DNA from: Siphonodentalium dalli
Lineage: Eukaryota; Mollusca; Scaphopoda; Gadilida; Siphonodentaliidae
Assembly: GCA_032622095.1 (NCBI GenBank)
Contig: CP136066.1
Span: 42,979,835-43,043,834 of the forward strand
DNA: 64,000 bases
Direction: 5' to 3'
Shown: positions 33,413-44,132 of the stretch, in pieces
Position numbering within the stretch: the stretch's first letter is position 1
Layout: every line of letters starts with the position of its first letter
The notes under the pieces: model-generated
What the model was told of the DNA's origin: nothing
The model's input: only the letters and a program-made list of their open reading frames with translations
The model's database searches: none
Program-made: the position numbers and the translations under genes

Positions 33413-33985
33413 ACAAATAAGTTATGATTTTTAAGTCGAACAAAGGCGCATAACTCTATAAAAAAAACATTGGATAGAGCAGAATGTTGACCAAATTCGA
33501 TCTTGCCTGTGCTTTTGAACTGTAAACTATTTAGCAAATATCAAAAAATTCTGTTGAACATCTTTCAACTTATCACCCGAACAATTCAAAATTCATTGTT
33601 TCTAAGTTGAACTAGATAGGACAGTAGGAAAATATATTATTTCATAATGCGATATGTTAATACATGATATTATAACTTAATTGATATTCATTCAAGTATT
33701 GTGTGGAGTGCCGTGGCCAATGACGGCCGTCTATCCGGCACTCCTGAATGTGGCAGAATTCCATCAATAATGGCTAAATAAATAACTTAACTATATCACT
33801 TTCTTTTCAAATTAAATTAATATTTTAATTTGGATTTAGATATAGATTCCAGTGAATAAACAAATATATTTAAATTGCACGTGCAGCGCATCATATTTTA
33901 TGGTGTGTGTTGTTTCATATATCCGGCTAATACCTAAACACTGGACACATATCCAATGAATCGCTCAAAAATATAAATAACTAGC
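33413..33985. other. non-coding stretch, no gene seen
   Basis: AT-rich. A hairpin GGAGTGCCGTGGCC..GGCCGTCTATCCGGCACTCC occurs at 33706-33746. Nothing coding. Confidence 0.4.
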
Positions 33986-33987
33986 TG

Positions 33988-34262
33988 ATGTGCCCGACTT
34001 CTTCCGAGCTATTTAGGGAGAACAATACTAAGTGAACAATGTTGAAAAGTATTCGGAGAATGAAAAAAACTATTGTTCGATATGTCCAGAAACATGCCTA
34101 TATGAGCGTATATGAGCGAGGTCAAGGTCAAGGACACGGTCGCACGTGAAAATGGACCCGCCCGTATTGTTCCATGGATCAAAGTAGGCCTACATACCAA
34201 ATTCGAGTCGGGTCGGTCGAGCAGTTTTTGAGTCTATAAAACACATACATACACACATACAG
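33988..34262 (+). mobile_element. RTE-like retroposon 3' part, copy 1
   Basis: Begins GATGTGCCCGACTTCTTCCG and runs through GGTCAAGGTCAAGGACACGG, ATACCAAATTCGAGTCGGGT and an ACATACATACACACATACAG tail. Head, body and tail order match copy 2. This layout is common at the 3' ends of RTE-clade LINEs and their SINEs. Confidence 0.6.
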
Positions 34263-34287
34263 ACAGAAGTTCCAAAATATATAATAA

Positions 34288-34812
34288 ACTAGCAGGTGAC
34301 CCGACTTCGTCCGGGCTTTGACCTTGAATTGACCATTTTGAAGGTCAAGGTCAGGTCGGGGTAACGATTTGACCCATTGCATTAATTCTGCCTTTTTAAT
34401 CAAGAGAAATGATGGTACCCGGTTCAGTGATGGTACCCGTCCCTAAAAGAGCGTATGTGAGCAAGTACACGGTTGCATGCGAAATTGGACCCGATTTGAC
34501 ATTGAATTGACCATTTTGAAGTTCAAGGTCGGGTCGGGGTCACGATTTGACCCGTCCAAAACACTCCCCGGATAAAAGTATCCCTAGATATCAAATTTAG
34601 TCGAAATCCGTTCGGTTTTACCAGATTTGACATTGAATTGACCATTTTGAAGGTCAAGGTCAGGTCGGGGTCAGGATTTGATCTGTTCAAAATACTCCCC
34701 GGACAAAAGTATCCTTAGGTATCAAATTTCGTCGAAATCCGTCCGGCAGTTTTCCAGGCCATAGCTAACAGACAGACAAACAGACAGAAGTCCCAACATT
34801 TATTGTAGATTG
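34288..34812 (+). mobile_element. RTE-like retroposon 3' part, copy 2
   Basis: Starts GCAGGTGACCCGACTTCGTC and contains three copies of a ~140-bp module with CATTGAATTGACCATTTTGA and GGTCAGGTCGGGGTCA-like words, then TATCAAATTTCGTCGAAATC and CGTCCGGCAGTTTTCCAGGC. It ends in a CAGACAGACAAACAGACAG tail and a short AT stretch. No reverse transcriptase remains. Confidence 0.65.
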
Positions 34813-34920
34813 TGCTATTAAAAATATTGTAACGGAAATTGGTTGGTGTTTTCCGCACGAATTATCTCCCCGGAATACGGTTCCTCATTAGTTGACGAGA
34901 AGAGCTCATATATTACATAA

Positions 34921-35036
34921 TACTCTAGGTACTCCCGTAGAGTCATATTCCACCAGTACAAAACCTGGGAATGTGCTGATCTTCTGGGCCAGGTTTTGTA
35001 CTGGTGGAATATGACTCTACGGGAGTACCTAGAGTA
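34921..35036. repeat. perfect palindrome, 48-bp arms
   Basis: 34921-34968 (TACTCTAGGTACTCCCGTAG ... AAAACCTGG) and 34989-35036 are exact inverted copies around a 20-bp spacer. The arms contain CATATTCCACCAGTACAAAAC, the terminal word of the palindromic MITE family of 4.5 and 31.6 kb. A further fragment of that family (AGGGGATATATTTCTTTGTTA) follows at 35080. Confidence 0.9.
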
Positions 35037-35101
35037 TAGAGGGCCGTCCAGACAGGCAACTTTATAACATGAACAAACAAGGCAGGGGATATATTTCTTT
35101 G

Positions 35102-35377
35102 TTAATACTTATATCCCAATAACCACACACCCTCTGCATTCACACAATTAGTTTCCGTAGGAATCAGTACAAATCGCGATACGGTTACACGAACGTTTGC
35201 GCCGTTCACTCTCAAATAAAGCAATTGATTTAGGTACCCCGTGGAACCAAAAGCCGCGATAGTACCAGACAGTTTGGTACTATAATCCTTTAGAGCCTGT
35301 TTAGCGTTATAGAACCACGTGAGTTGGTACTCCACAGAGGGCAAACCGTTGGCTCCATGCTGAGTGGGTGAGACCAT
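35102..35377 (-). CDS. unassigned ORF, possible exon or decayed gene end
   Basis: From the ATG at 35377 about 91 codons are open to a stop. The residue mix looks protein-like: VEYQLTWFYNAKQALKDYS, LYLRVNGANVRVTVSRFVLI and an aromatic end LLGYKY. I recognise no family. The open frame extends upstream of the ATG without a better start. It stands alone between mobile fragments, so it may be the 3' end of a captured or decayed gene. It could also be a chance frame. Confidence 0.25.
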   Translation of the reverse strand: MVSPTQHGANGLPSVEYQLTWFYNAKQALKDYSTKLSGTIAAFGSTGYLNQLLYLRVNGANVRVTVSRFVLIPTETNCVNAEGVWLLGYKY

Positions 35378-35590
35378 GGGTGTGTCAATATCGAGTGCCG
35401 TGTGCAAACGATTAAATTAAAGTGAAAAAATGGCCGCCCGTCGACTCGCGGTCGTAGATCTGTCGGATTATTTCATTTAGCACTATGCAAGGGAGTCTTT
35501 GTGGTTTTGTAATTAATTGGATGTTTAAACGCGGCAGCATAATTTGGAATCTAACATGTCACATTGTTAAATTTCCCGGTATCAGGGCTG
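35378..35590. other. non-coding stretch, no gene seen
   Basis: Holds an ATGGCCGCCCGTCGACTCGC stretch; otherwise unremarkable. Confidence 0.35.
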
Positions 35591-35595
35591 TTTTG

Positions 35596-35952
35596 TTCTC
35601 TGGAGTATCAAATTTCTGGATCTATGCGTACTACCTAAATACTTCAGAGTACCTGTCTTGATATTTTGGTACTTCAGATAATATATAGGGCGTATCATGA
35701 AAGCATCTATTTCTTGGCACCTCATATCGTGAGCGTCATGACTTCGGTGACATAAATGCGGGGTGGGTATTATATACACAATGCCCGGGTAGAACTTAAA
35801 TACTTATTAGGTAATCCAGAGTACCAACAATTTGGTACTCTAGAGTACCAAGAAGTTGGTACTCCAGAGTACCAAACATTTTGGTACTCTAGAGTACCTA
35901 AACTTTTGGTACTCCAGAGTACCAAAAAGTTGGTACTCCCCCTGGGACAAAG
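35596..35952. repeat. cluster of GGTACTC(T/C)AGAGTACC palindromes
   Basis: Between 35810 and 35945 six to seven units of (A/T)TTGGTACTC(T/C)AGAGTACCAA stand in a row, about 20 bp each, every unit self-complementary. Scattered relatives (GGAGTATCAAATT, TACTTCAGAGTACC, TGGTACTTCAGA) occur from 35600. The frames read through it on both strands are by-products. Confidence 0.8.
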
Positions 35953-36017
35953 CTTAGTACCTACATTTTTAAGAGTGTTCATCAGGCAATAACTGAAGTG
36001 GCAACTTCATAAAAAGC

Positions 36018-36570
36018 GACGAACATCTACGTCACTTCAAGCCACTTGTGCACGCGCTCGCTCTGTGGTGTCCACGTCACTTCAAGCCGATCGTATGCAC
36101 GCGCTCGGTGCGTGGTGTCCACTTCACAAAAAGCGATGAACCACCTACGTCACTTCAAGCCGACCGTATGCACGCGTTCGCTGCGTGGTGTCCACTTCAC
36201 TTCAAGCCGATCGTATGCACGCGTTCGCTGTGTGGTGTCCACTTCACTTCAAGCCGATCGTATGCACGCGCTCGCTGTGTGGTGTCCACTTCACAAAAAG
36301 CGATGAACCACCTACGTCACTTCAAGCCGACCGTATGCACGCGCTCGCCGCGTGGTGTCCACTTCACAAAAAAGCGACGAACCACCTGCATCAATTCAAG
36401 CCGATCGTGTGCACGCGCTCGCTGCGCGGTGTCCACTTCACAAAAAACGATGAACCACCTACGTCACTTCAAGCCGACCGTTTTCACGTGCTCGCTCTGT
36501 GGTGTCCACTTCACAGAAAGCGATGAACCACTTACGTCACCTTAAGCCGATATTGTGCACACGCTCGCTG
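36018..36570 (+). repeat. complex minisatellite, ~50/~75-bp alternating units
   Basis: The basic unit is CACTTCAAGCCGATCGTATG + CACGCGCTCGCTGTGTGGTG + TCCACTTCA; a longer version adds CAAAAAGCGATGAACCACCT and ACGT. About nine basic units are present in an irregular long/short order. Frames of up to 165 codons stay open through it (CTRSLCGVHFT-type repeats in more than one frame), which follows from the repeat and is not evidence of a gene. Confidence 0.9.
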
Positions 36571-36839
36571 CGGGGAAACTTTTTGGGGAAACTATGTTGG
36601 AATTTGAACAACTTACAATTGTTGTGGTAGTTTTGAAATGTTGTTCATATTATTAATGTTCAATTAAAATTTACTGGTATATGATTATAAGAAATGACTT
36701 GCAAATCGATTGGGGTCATTGAATTTGACCGGCAGAGTAATTAAACAAAGTTCGTGAGAATCCCTTCGGAAGTCATACACTTTATTAAATTACTTTGCCG
36801 GTCAAAATCCAATGACCCAAATCAATCTGCTAATCATTT
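36571..36839. repeat. imperfect inverted repeat around 36712-36800
   Basis: GGTCATTGAATTTGACCGGC, then AGAGTAATTAA, is answered by TTAAATTACTTTGCCGG, then TCAAAATCCAATGACC. The arms are about 35 bp with a loop of ~30 bp. Confidence 0.55.
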
Positions 36840-37050
36840 TTTAAATAATCTATTCACTGTAGGGGGTGGTCTCAGCTCGAGATTGCATGCTTTCTTGTGA
36901 CTTTTGTGACCCGATATCGCAAACAAATTGAAATAGCTTTACCCGAGAGAAATTCCATGAGCGTATAAGTGACGCAAAGGAAAATCATTCGCACAAAGTC
37001 ACTAAATCGTGCAATCTCTGGTTTCTAGTGCAATATTATATCAAGGAACC
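36840..37050. mobile_element. internal fragment of the CATATTCCACCAGTACAAAAC MITE family, copy C
   Basis: TTCACTGTAGGGGGTGG, GAGATTGCATGCTTTCTTGT, TGACGCAAAGGAAAATC and GCACAAAGTCACTAAATCGT match the middle of copy B (31690-31860). Both palindromic ends are missing. Confidence 0.65.
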
Positions 37051-37444
37051 AGGCCATTCTTATATGATGCCATATAAATAAATACTTAATCTGAGGAGTG
37101 ATTAGGTATTGTTTAATATATAATCCCAACCACAGGGGACATACGTGCAGGATCACTATATTGTTGTCTGGTTTTTTAAAAATAAATTTTTAGCCATAAG
37201 CTTTCATTATAATTTTAACTATTTTTTAATTGTGTTAGTATTCTCTTTTAATTATAAGTCTCATGCTTATGGTCGTTGTTTTTTAAATTATTTTTTTTAG
37301 TAATTTCTTAGTCACATGCAGATGGTCGTTATGAATTTTTAATGCTCATTTACTACGTTTTTATCTTTTACTTTGTATATTTTTATTTGTATTGATTGAT
37401 TTAGGCGCAATGAAACTAATTTACTGTAGAATGCGTTTTAAATG

Positions 37445-37476
<32 letters not shown>

Positions 37477-38155
37477 TTAAATCAAGATATATTAGACATA
37501 TTATGTACTTGTTCGGTCTGTGAAACTGATAAATTAGTATTTAGGCGCTATGCCAACTGGAAAAATGTAACATTCCACTAACATCGCGAAAATCTCAAGC
37601 AAATCGACCGTACCACTCCATAGAAAACATCGTCTGAACAACGCTCAATTGTAAATATTTACTACTCGATTCGGGACGCATCTATCGGCGATAAACTAAC
37701 GAAAACGATATACTATTTGACAAAATTACTAATTTGAACAAGATTATTCTCCATTTCTATTTGATCGCCATACCGGAGTGTTTCACATCACTTTAAGATT
37801 GATCTTAGGATTATCGATGATTAATATTGACTAAATAACGGAGATATTTGAAGAAGTGGTTTTAAAGATTGTGTAGTTGTGTTCATTAAAGTAATTTCAT
37901 ATTTTATCCATTCACGAAACAATCAGCTTATTTGTCTACTAATAAAAGTTTTCACGTCATGTCTGTTGACCAGTGACTTATTGCTATACATTTATGCGTA
38001 TTGGGTACAATAAGTACTGTCACTGAGTCGCGGCCATATTGGATTCATCCAGCTCCCGTACCGCGGTTTAAGTGCTACAGGTTAAAGTTCTGGTGGTGCA
38101 TTCCATATATGTTTTTGAATATCCATGAATTCCATATATGAAATGTATCTCCAGA
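37051..38155. other. non-coding stretch with microsatellite and dispersed repeat
   Basis: An (AAT)n tract lies at 37450-37480. 37545-37800 is the inverted partner of 27535-27860. Nothing coding is supported. Confidence 0.5.
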
Positions 38156-38159
38156 ACTT

Positions 38160-38497
38160 TGGGTGGGGTAGATTCACCCATCACAAGGTGGTAGTTAGGG
38201 GTCCACAATGGGTAAAATTCACATCACATGACGGTAGTTATGAGGTCCACGATAGGATAGATTCACCCAACACATGGCGGTAGTTAGTGGGTCCACGATG
38301 AAATAGATTCACCCATTATCACATGAATGTAGTTATGGGGTCCACAATATGATAGATTCACCGATCATCACAAGGCGATAGCTGGGAGGCCCACGATAGG
38401 ATAGATTCACCCATCTTCACAGGACGGTAGTTGGGGTTCCACGATAGGATAGATTCACCCATCATATGGTGATAGTTAGGTGGTCCACTATAGGACA
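38160..38497 (-). repeat. 46-bp satellite (GATGGGTGAATCTATCC family), inverted block
   Basis: About seven degenerate units. Read on the minus strand they give GATGGGTGAATCTATCCTAT and CGTGGACC..CTAACTACC, the same unit as at 63125-64000 but in opposite orientation. Directly to the right, 38498-38790 matches 1-318 inverted. Confidence 0.85.
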
Positions 38498-38790
38498 TTT
38501 TCAGAAATATTGGATTTTTCTATCACAAACTTGACAGCAAAATCAGCAAAAATTAACTTTTCAGGTTTGGACCATTTATTCATGTAAATGAAACTATCTT
38601 TGGTATCAAAGATGTTTATTCTTAAATGTGTCGCACTGATATGTTTTTAGACAAAATTAATCAAGATGGATTCCAAAATGGCACAAAATTTGGTTAAAAA
38701 AATAAATATTTTTTTACTTACATCCCGAACAGTATTCTCTGTTCCCAAGAGGTAGAAAATTGTGACTCACTTGGTTATTAACCATGTTAC
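38498..38790. repeat. inverted partner of 1-318
   Basis: Carries AAAAATCCAATATTTCTG (inverse reading), TTTGGTATCAAAGATGTTTA and GAATACTGTTCGGGATG-type words, inverted relative to the window start. Confidence 0.7.
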
Positions 38791-39060
38791 TTAATCCACT
38801 GACTACGACATGTATCATTCTCGTTGTCCCAGTACGTTCTGAGGCAGGAAAAATTCATTTAAATGATTTACTCTAGTATGGAATTTTGCCCAAAATGTCT
38901 TTAAGTATTCTGGCCAATTTTTTGGATGGAAATGGGCAGAACGTCAAAACGTCTACACGGAACTGAGTGAAACCATAATATGTGGCTACTCTCACCCTTT
39001 AGCCTAAAAATCAACTTAATATATGGTGTATGTCAAAATGGCAGCCAGGAAGTGAATGTT
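38791..39060. other. non-coding stretch, no gene seen
   Basis: Plain sequence leading into the next minisatellite. Confidence 0.3.
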
Positions 39061-40540
39061 TGGCCATATATGAGGTGAATAGTTCTACAGTGAGTTATTG
39101 TATTGTCATGAATGGTGCGAAGGAGTTGCTAGTGGTGGGGTGGTGTGTCAATGGTGATATGTATAAGTATACAAGGGGTGACTGTATGGTCATTGTGAGG
39201 TGAATAGCTATACAATGATTGTTGGTATGGTTATTGAAGTGGTGTATGGGTATAATGATAGTAGATACATGGTCATATGTGTGTTGTTTATGTATATACT
39301 GTATATAGAGTGACTGTGTGGTCTTGCGTGGGATATACGTGCGTACCTTTGGTGACTATTGTCATTGATGGGTGTATATGTATACCTATGTTGGCTGTAT
39401 GGGCGCGCACGTGTGGGTGTATGAATAAATAGGGAGTGGTTGTATGCTTATGTGTAATGTATATATGTGTACATGGAATGACTGTGCGGTCATGATTGTT
39501 GAAGTGTATATGCATATCTGGAGTACAGCTGGACATAGGCGGCGTGTGGGTATATATGAAGTGCCCTTGTGGTCATGTTGTATATGTGATGTGTATGGTA
39601 TCTGCCGTGGCTGTATTGTCATTGGTGCATGTATTGGTAAACAGAGATTGTAATATCATGGATAGGGTGTGTGAGTATACATCGAGCGGCTGAATTGTTA
39701 TGGGCAAGGTGTATTTGCAAATCTGGAGTGTACGAATGGTCGTGGTATATCCATTGTTGAGGTGTATATATATACCTGGGTTGACTCTATGGTCATGGGT
39801 GGGGTGTATATGCATATCTTAAGTGGGAATACCGTCTATGGTCATAGGTGTAAATAAAATGTATGCAGGGAGTGAATGTATGGCCAATGGTGAGGTGCTG
39901 CGCGTTATGTTGCTAATAATAGAAGGTATGTATGGTCAATGATGAGGTGTTGATGTATACCTGGCAATATACTATAACAGTCATTGGTGGGGTGTGTATG
40001 TACATTGTATATATTTATTGGCTATATTGCCACGGTGTGGTCAATATGTTGCAGGGAGTGATCGTATGGCCAATAGGTAAACAAGGAGTGACCACGAATG
40101 TTATGTATGGGTATACAGTGAGTGGCTGTATTGTCTTGGGTGAGGAGTATATTCAAGCCTGGAATGTGTGAATGGCCATGTGTGCGGGGCATTGGTATAT
40201 ATAAAAGGGTTGTATGGCCATTGGTGAGGTGTATATGTATACCCGGAGTGACTATATGGTTAGGGTTGCAGTGTATATGTATATCTTGAATGGATATATG
40301 GCCATGGATGTGGCAAATATATATGCAGTGAGTGAAGTGCAGGAGTGTGTATACCTGGTGTACCTGAATGGTGACACATGTCTGTATAGTCATGTGTGTG
40401 GTTTGCGGGTAAACCCAAATGTGGTTGTATGGTAATGGGTGAGGTGTATGTGTATAACACGAGTGGCTACATGGTCATTTGAGTGGTGCTTATGCATATA
40501 TAACATGATTGTATGGTCACGGTGAGTCGGATATTTGGTT
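39061..40540 (+). repeat. degenerate minisatellite, ~45-65-bp units, 1.5 kb
   Basis: Units are built from TGGTCAT(T/G)GGTGAGGTG, GTATATGTATACCTGGAGTG and ACTGTATGGTC words with many changes. The His/Thr-rich minus frames and Tyr/Met/Val-rich plus frames are by-products. An inverted block of the same repeat lies at 52090-52475. Confidence 0.85.
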
Positions 40541-41117
40541 GCTATCACTTTCCACAATAACTCAAGTAAGTGTTTTAATCGACTGGGAGGTAATGTCCAA
40601 GAGTTCTCCACCTTGGTGGCTATTTATATGCACAACGGAGAAACGGTTTTCCTGACATTAGTCAATCAATCTTGATTCCAATGGTCCAGAATGTTATGTT
40701 ATTAAGCAGATGTTCATTAATCTCCTTGTTTGACCTTCTGGTCCAAATGCCAGTGCATTACGCTGGCTATTTCTCTGTCATTCTAGTGTACTAGGTGTGG
40801 GAATGCCTACACCGATAGACGTGTTACCTGGTCTGACACCCACTTACCTATAATGGTTACACCTCTTATATATAAGAGAATGCATTGGCACAGGGCATAA
40901 CTGTAACTATCACAATGTGATCAAGGAGCCGGTTCCAATGATATCCATATTTGTATGGTTCTATTGAGACAGACCGAAGATATTTTAGGCTGTTGAAGCT
41001 TTATTTGGCCGGTTTTGGCCGTTTTGTTGGGTAAAGGGTTAAGCATTGCCTCCTAATTAGATAATTTGTAAGTAAATCGATGGGTATCATTAGAGAGTGA
41101 AACTATTGACGCCTGTT
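40541..41117. other. non-coding stretch with a hairpin half-copy
   Basis: At 40862-40890 stands CTTATATATAAGAGAATGCA, then TTGGCACAGGG: the right half of the ~67-bp hairpin of 32.9 and 44.2 kb. A GGGTAAAGGGTTAA word at 41029 resembles the TTAA-element end, so a decayed relative may span 40862-41042. Confidence 0.5.
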
Positions 41118-41977
41118 TACACCCTAAATCTAGTTGGATGAACCTTGTATACAACTCGTTGGGTGCGAATTTGTTGTGTGCTGATTATCCAACACAACTG
41201 ATTGCGTGAACTGTCTTCTGTGGTATTACTTTCATACCACGTTGGATAAAACCGCCACGTGACCGGGTAATCCAATAGCAGCGCGTTTCCGGTGCGGGCG
41301 AGCATGCGATTTTTGGCTCCAATATTTCAAAACAAGATGGATGACTGCGTGAAAAAACTCTCGAGCGACTGGAAAATGGGACAAGACGTCGTGGATAGCT
41401 ATGCCGGTATAGTATACCTTTGTTATAATTATTCTTTGTACGATATACTGATTATGTAGGCTTTATTTATTGAGTGTATATTTATTTATATTTGCCAAAT
41501 TTTGAAGTTTACAAATTTACACAACTGCTGACTGCACTAATTTGACTAAAGTAGTACACTCATACACTCAACATAAAGCCTACATAATCAGTGTATCGTA
41601 ACAGAATAATTATAACAAAGGCATACTATACCGACAAAGCTATCCACGACATCTTGCCCCATTTTACTTTCCAATCAACGTTGGGTAAATCAACAATCAA
41701 CAAATGACATCCAACTCTACCCAACACCCAACGGTTCAATAAACGTAGATAGGTGCTGTGAGCAATTAACGTTGATTGAGTGTTGTGTGAAATTTCATCC
41801 AACACGTTGTGTAATTAACAAACAACCGTTGGTAGTAAATATATATGCAACGTTGTGTAAAAGTGTATCCAACAAAATTGTCATGCAACTTTTCACACAA
41901 CGTAGATAGGTGCTGTGGGCATACAACGGTTGATTGACTGTTGGATAACTTTTTATCCAACTAGATTTAGGGTGTAA
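41118..41977. mobile_element. TIR element with an inner palindrome, 860 bp
   Basis: Ends: TTACACCCTAAATCTAGTTG, then GAT, and the inverse ATCCAACTAGATTTAGGGTG, then TAA. Sub-terminal CAACACAAC, CAACGTTG and ATCCAACA words repeat in both orientations. At about 41370-41670 is a second inverted repeat (GGATAGCTATGCCGGTATAG / CTATACCGACAAAGCTATCC), probably an inserted foldback element. No transposase. Confidence 0.75.
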
Positions 41978-42235
41978 GGCCGTATACCCTTCTACAGCGA
42001 TGTGGACACATACGTCAAGAAATAAATTGAATCAATACGTTTTGTGTATAGAGTTTCGTAGCATCAAGCGCCGTAATGATAATTAATAAACATTCAAGAT
42101 GAATTCATTCGATGCTGCGGCATATGTTCTGGTCGATGATGCTTGCTCTCGCTTTGACGTTAGCTATCTGCCACCATGCCCATCAGTCCGTGTTGTTGAA
42201 ACGCCATCTCGGCACCCATTGACTTAATACCGCTT
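41978..42235. other. non-coding spacer, no gene seen
   Basis: Short spacer between two TIR elements. Nothing recognised. Confidence 0.3.
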
Positions 42236-43875
42236 AAGGTCGTTCCACACCGGACGCGAGCGAGCGATTATAACGGCCGTATTCTAACGTCCGTAGCAGT
42301 TTTTTTTTATATTCACACCGCAAGCGACCGACTCGCTGACCACGAGGCGATTATAGCAGTGATTTTATGCTTCGTCGAATTCTCGCTTTGTTGCAAACCA
42401 GCGAGATAATTGGACGGCTCTCAAATAGGGTGTTTATACGACCGTATTTTTTCTATTTGATGACAGCACACTGTCGCCGCGATAATGGAGGACTTTAGCG
42501 AGAGGCTAATAATCGAAGTACAACGCCATGTGTGTCTGTATGGCACATGTGTGTCTGTATGACTGTGTGTGTCTGTATGACTGTATGTATGTATGTATGT
42601 ATGCCATGTGTGTCTGTATGACTGTATGTCTCTATGACCAAATAATTAAACCATTTATGTATGTGATTTTTCGTGACTGAAATTCCACCTTAGATTACTA
42701 TATTCAGTTTATTCCTTGTAAAGAACTAACATCATGGACCGTATAATCTGCTCCATTGGCTGGTGAATTATATTTTGGTATACTCAGGGGAAATGATAAA
42801 GAATATAACGAGGCTAGTTCATTCCAAAAGACGTTGTGGTAAACATGAGACAATGCATTCATCAACTAATAATAATTGTGTATTACCGGGTAGGTGCACT
42901 CTTATAACTAATGTGTAGAAACGTTTACACATCAAATGTGTAAACCCGGTTAATACACATAGCAATGTGTAGTTTTACATACAAATACATTGACCAAATG
43001 CCGTTCTTCACATAATGTGTACATTTTATTACACACAATTGTGTAAGAACGTAGAGCGTGCGGATTGCGTGCCTTCAGTTCCATAGTCTGCTACATGATG
43101 GCGATATTGTTTGAGTATATGCTTTCTCAATACCCATGTCATTTTGAGTGACGAGAATAAACAAATTGTAGACTAGGAATGTAATTCAGAATTCCGACTT
43201 GTGAGTATTGTATTAATGATATATGAGGATATATTTGTTAAAACTTTCATGAAGAATACTGCTCATACTCTTGTTTATATGATTGTTGTAATACGTTAAT
43301 ACTAATCACGTGCAACCACGCCACGACCATGGTTTGTTCATTTAAAACGAAAACTCACACATGACAGAGCAAAATATTAAGTACCATTGTACGCCATGAA
43401 AGTTTTAACATATAAATCTCCATTTTCCATGAATACTATATACCCACAGTTCGGAATACTGAACTTTACATTCTTGTCTACGATATATATGGGTAGGAAT
43501 TTACACAAAATGTGTGAGGCATAGGTGTTGATTTTATGCACACCAGTGTGTATAAATGTGTATAAATTGAACCATTTATTGTGTAAAATATGTTTAAGAT
43601 AAAAAATGAATAATGGTTGTGTAGCAGGGCTACACGTTGTGTGTAGAAACCCTACACATTAGTCATAAGTGTGTGGGGTGGGGGTATCCCCATGCAGCCA
43701 CCTGACTCCCCTGAAATTAGCCGCGTACACACAGAATAATAACCTGACTATCGCGCGCGACGAAGCGTTTCAGTTGCTTGCGGCGTGAACATAAAAATCG
43801 CGCGCTTTGAACTGCTGGGGACGTTAGAAAACGGCCGTTATAATCGCTCGCTCGCGCCCGGTGTGGAACGACCTT
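42236..43875. mobile_element. TIR element, 1.64 kb, with a nested element inside
   Basis: The ends are AAGGTCGTTCCACACCGG and CCGGTGTGGAACGACCTT; the homology runs inward through GCGAGCGAGCGATTATAACG, then GCCGT, and its inverse. The left flank inside holds a TGTATGACTGTGTGTGTC-type microsatellite (42535-42630). The middle is occupied by the nested element at 42896-43684. No transposase ORF is seen. Confidence 0.75.
42896..43684. mobile_element. nested TIR element with ACACATT sub-terminal words
   Basis: Left end GCACTCTTATAACTAATGTG, right end CACATTAGTCATAAGTGTG, inverted. Inside each end, ACACATTG / CAATGTGT and GTGTAGAAAC words repeat many times. The core around 43160-43500 folds back (AAAACTTTCATGAA / CATGAAAGTTTT; GTGAGTATTG..). 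It lies wholly within 42236-43875, so it is the younger insertion. Confidence 0.65.
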
Positions 43876-44132
43876 TAGTCACTTTCTTCTTTATCGTGTT
43901 GCTCGATCAGGCAAATGGCAAAAAATACTTTCATTATGGCAAAACAAAAAATCATATGGTAAATATTTGGGCAAGATGGTTTTTAAAATTATGTGAAGAG
44001 AACTCTAGTCATAACACATCATCGAAGGTGGATTATCGTTACGTGTGCCCACTTACATACAATGCAATTGAAATCGAAGAAAAACAAACACAACGTCACT
44101 ACCCTAAACTGTATTAAGAACGATTATGAATA

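Noticed and set aside
36046-36545. Overlapping plus-strand frames of 86-165 codons
   Set aside because: Created by the minisatellite; the same repeat peptide appears in more than one frame.
39288-40611. His/Thr/Pro-rich minus-strand frames that look like low-complexity proteins
   Set aside because: They are reverse reads of the degenerate GTATATG minisatellite and end at irregular units.
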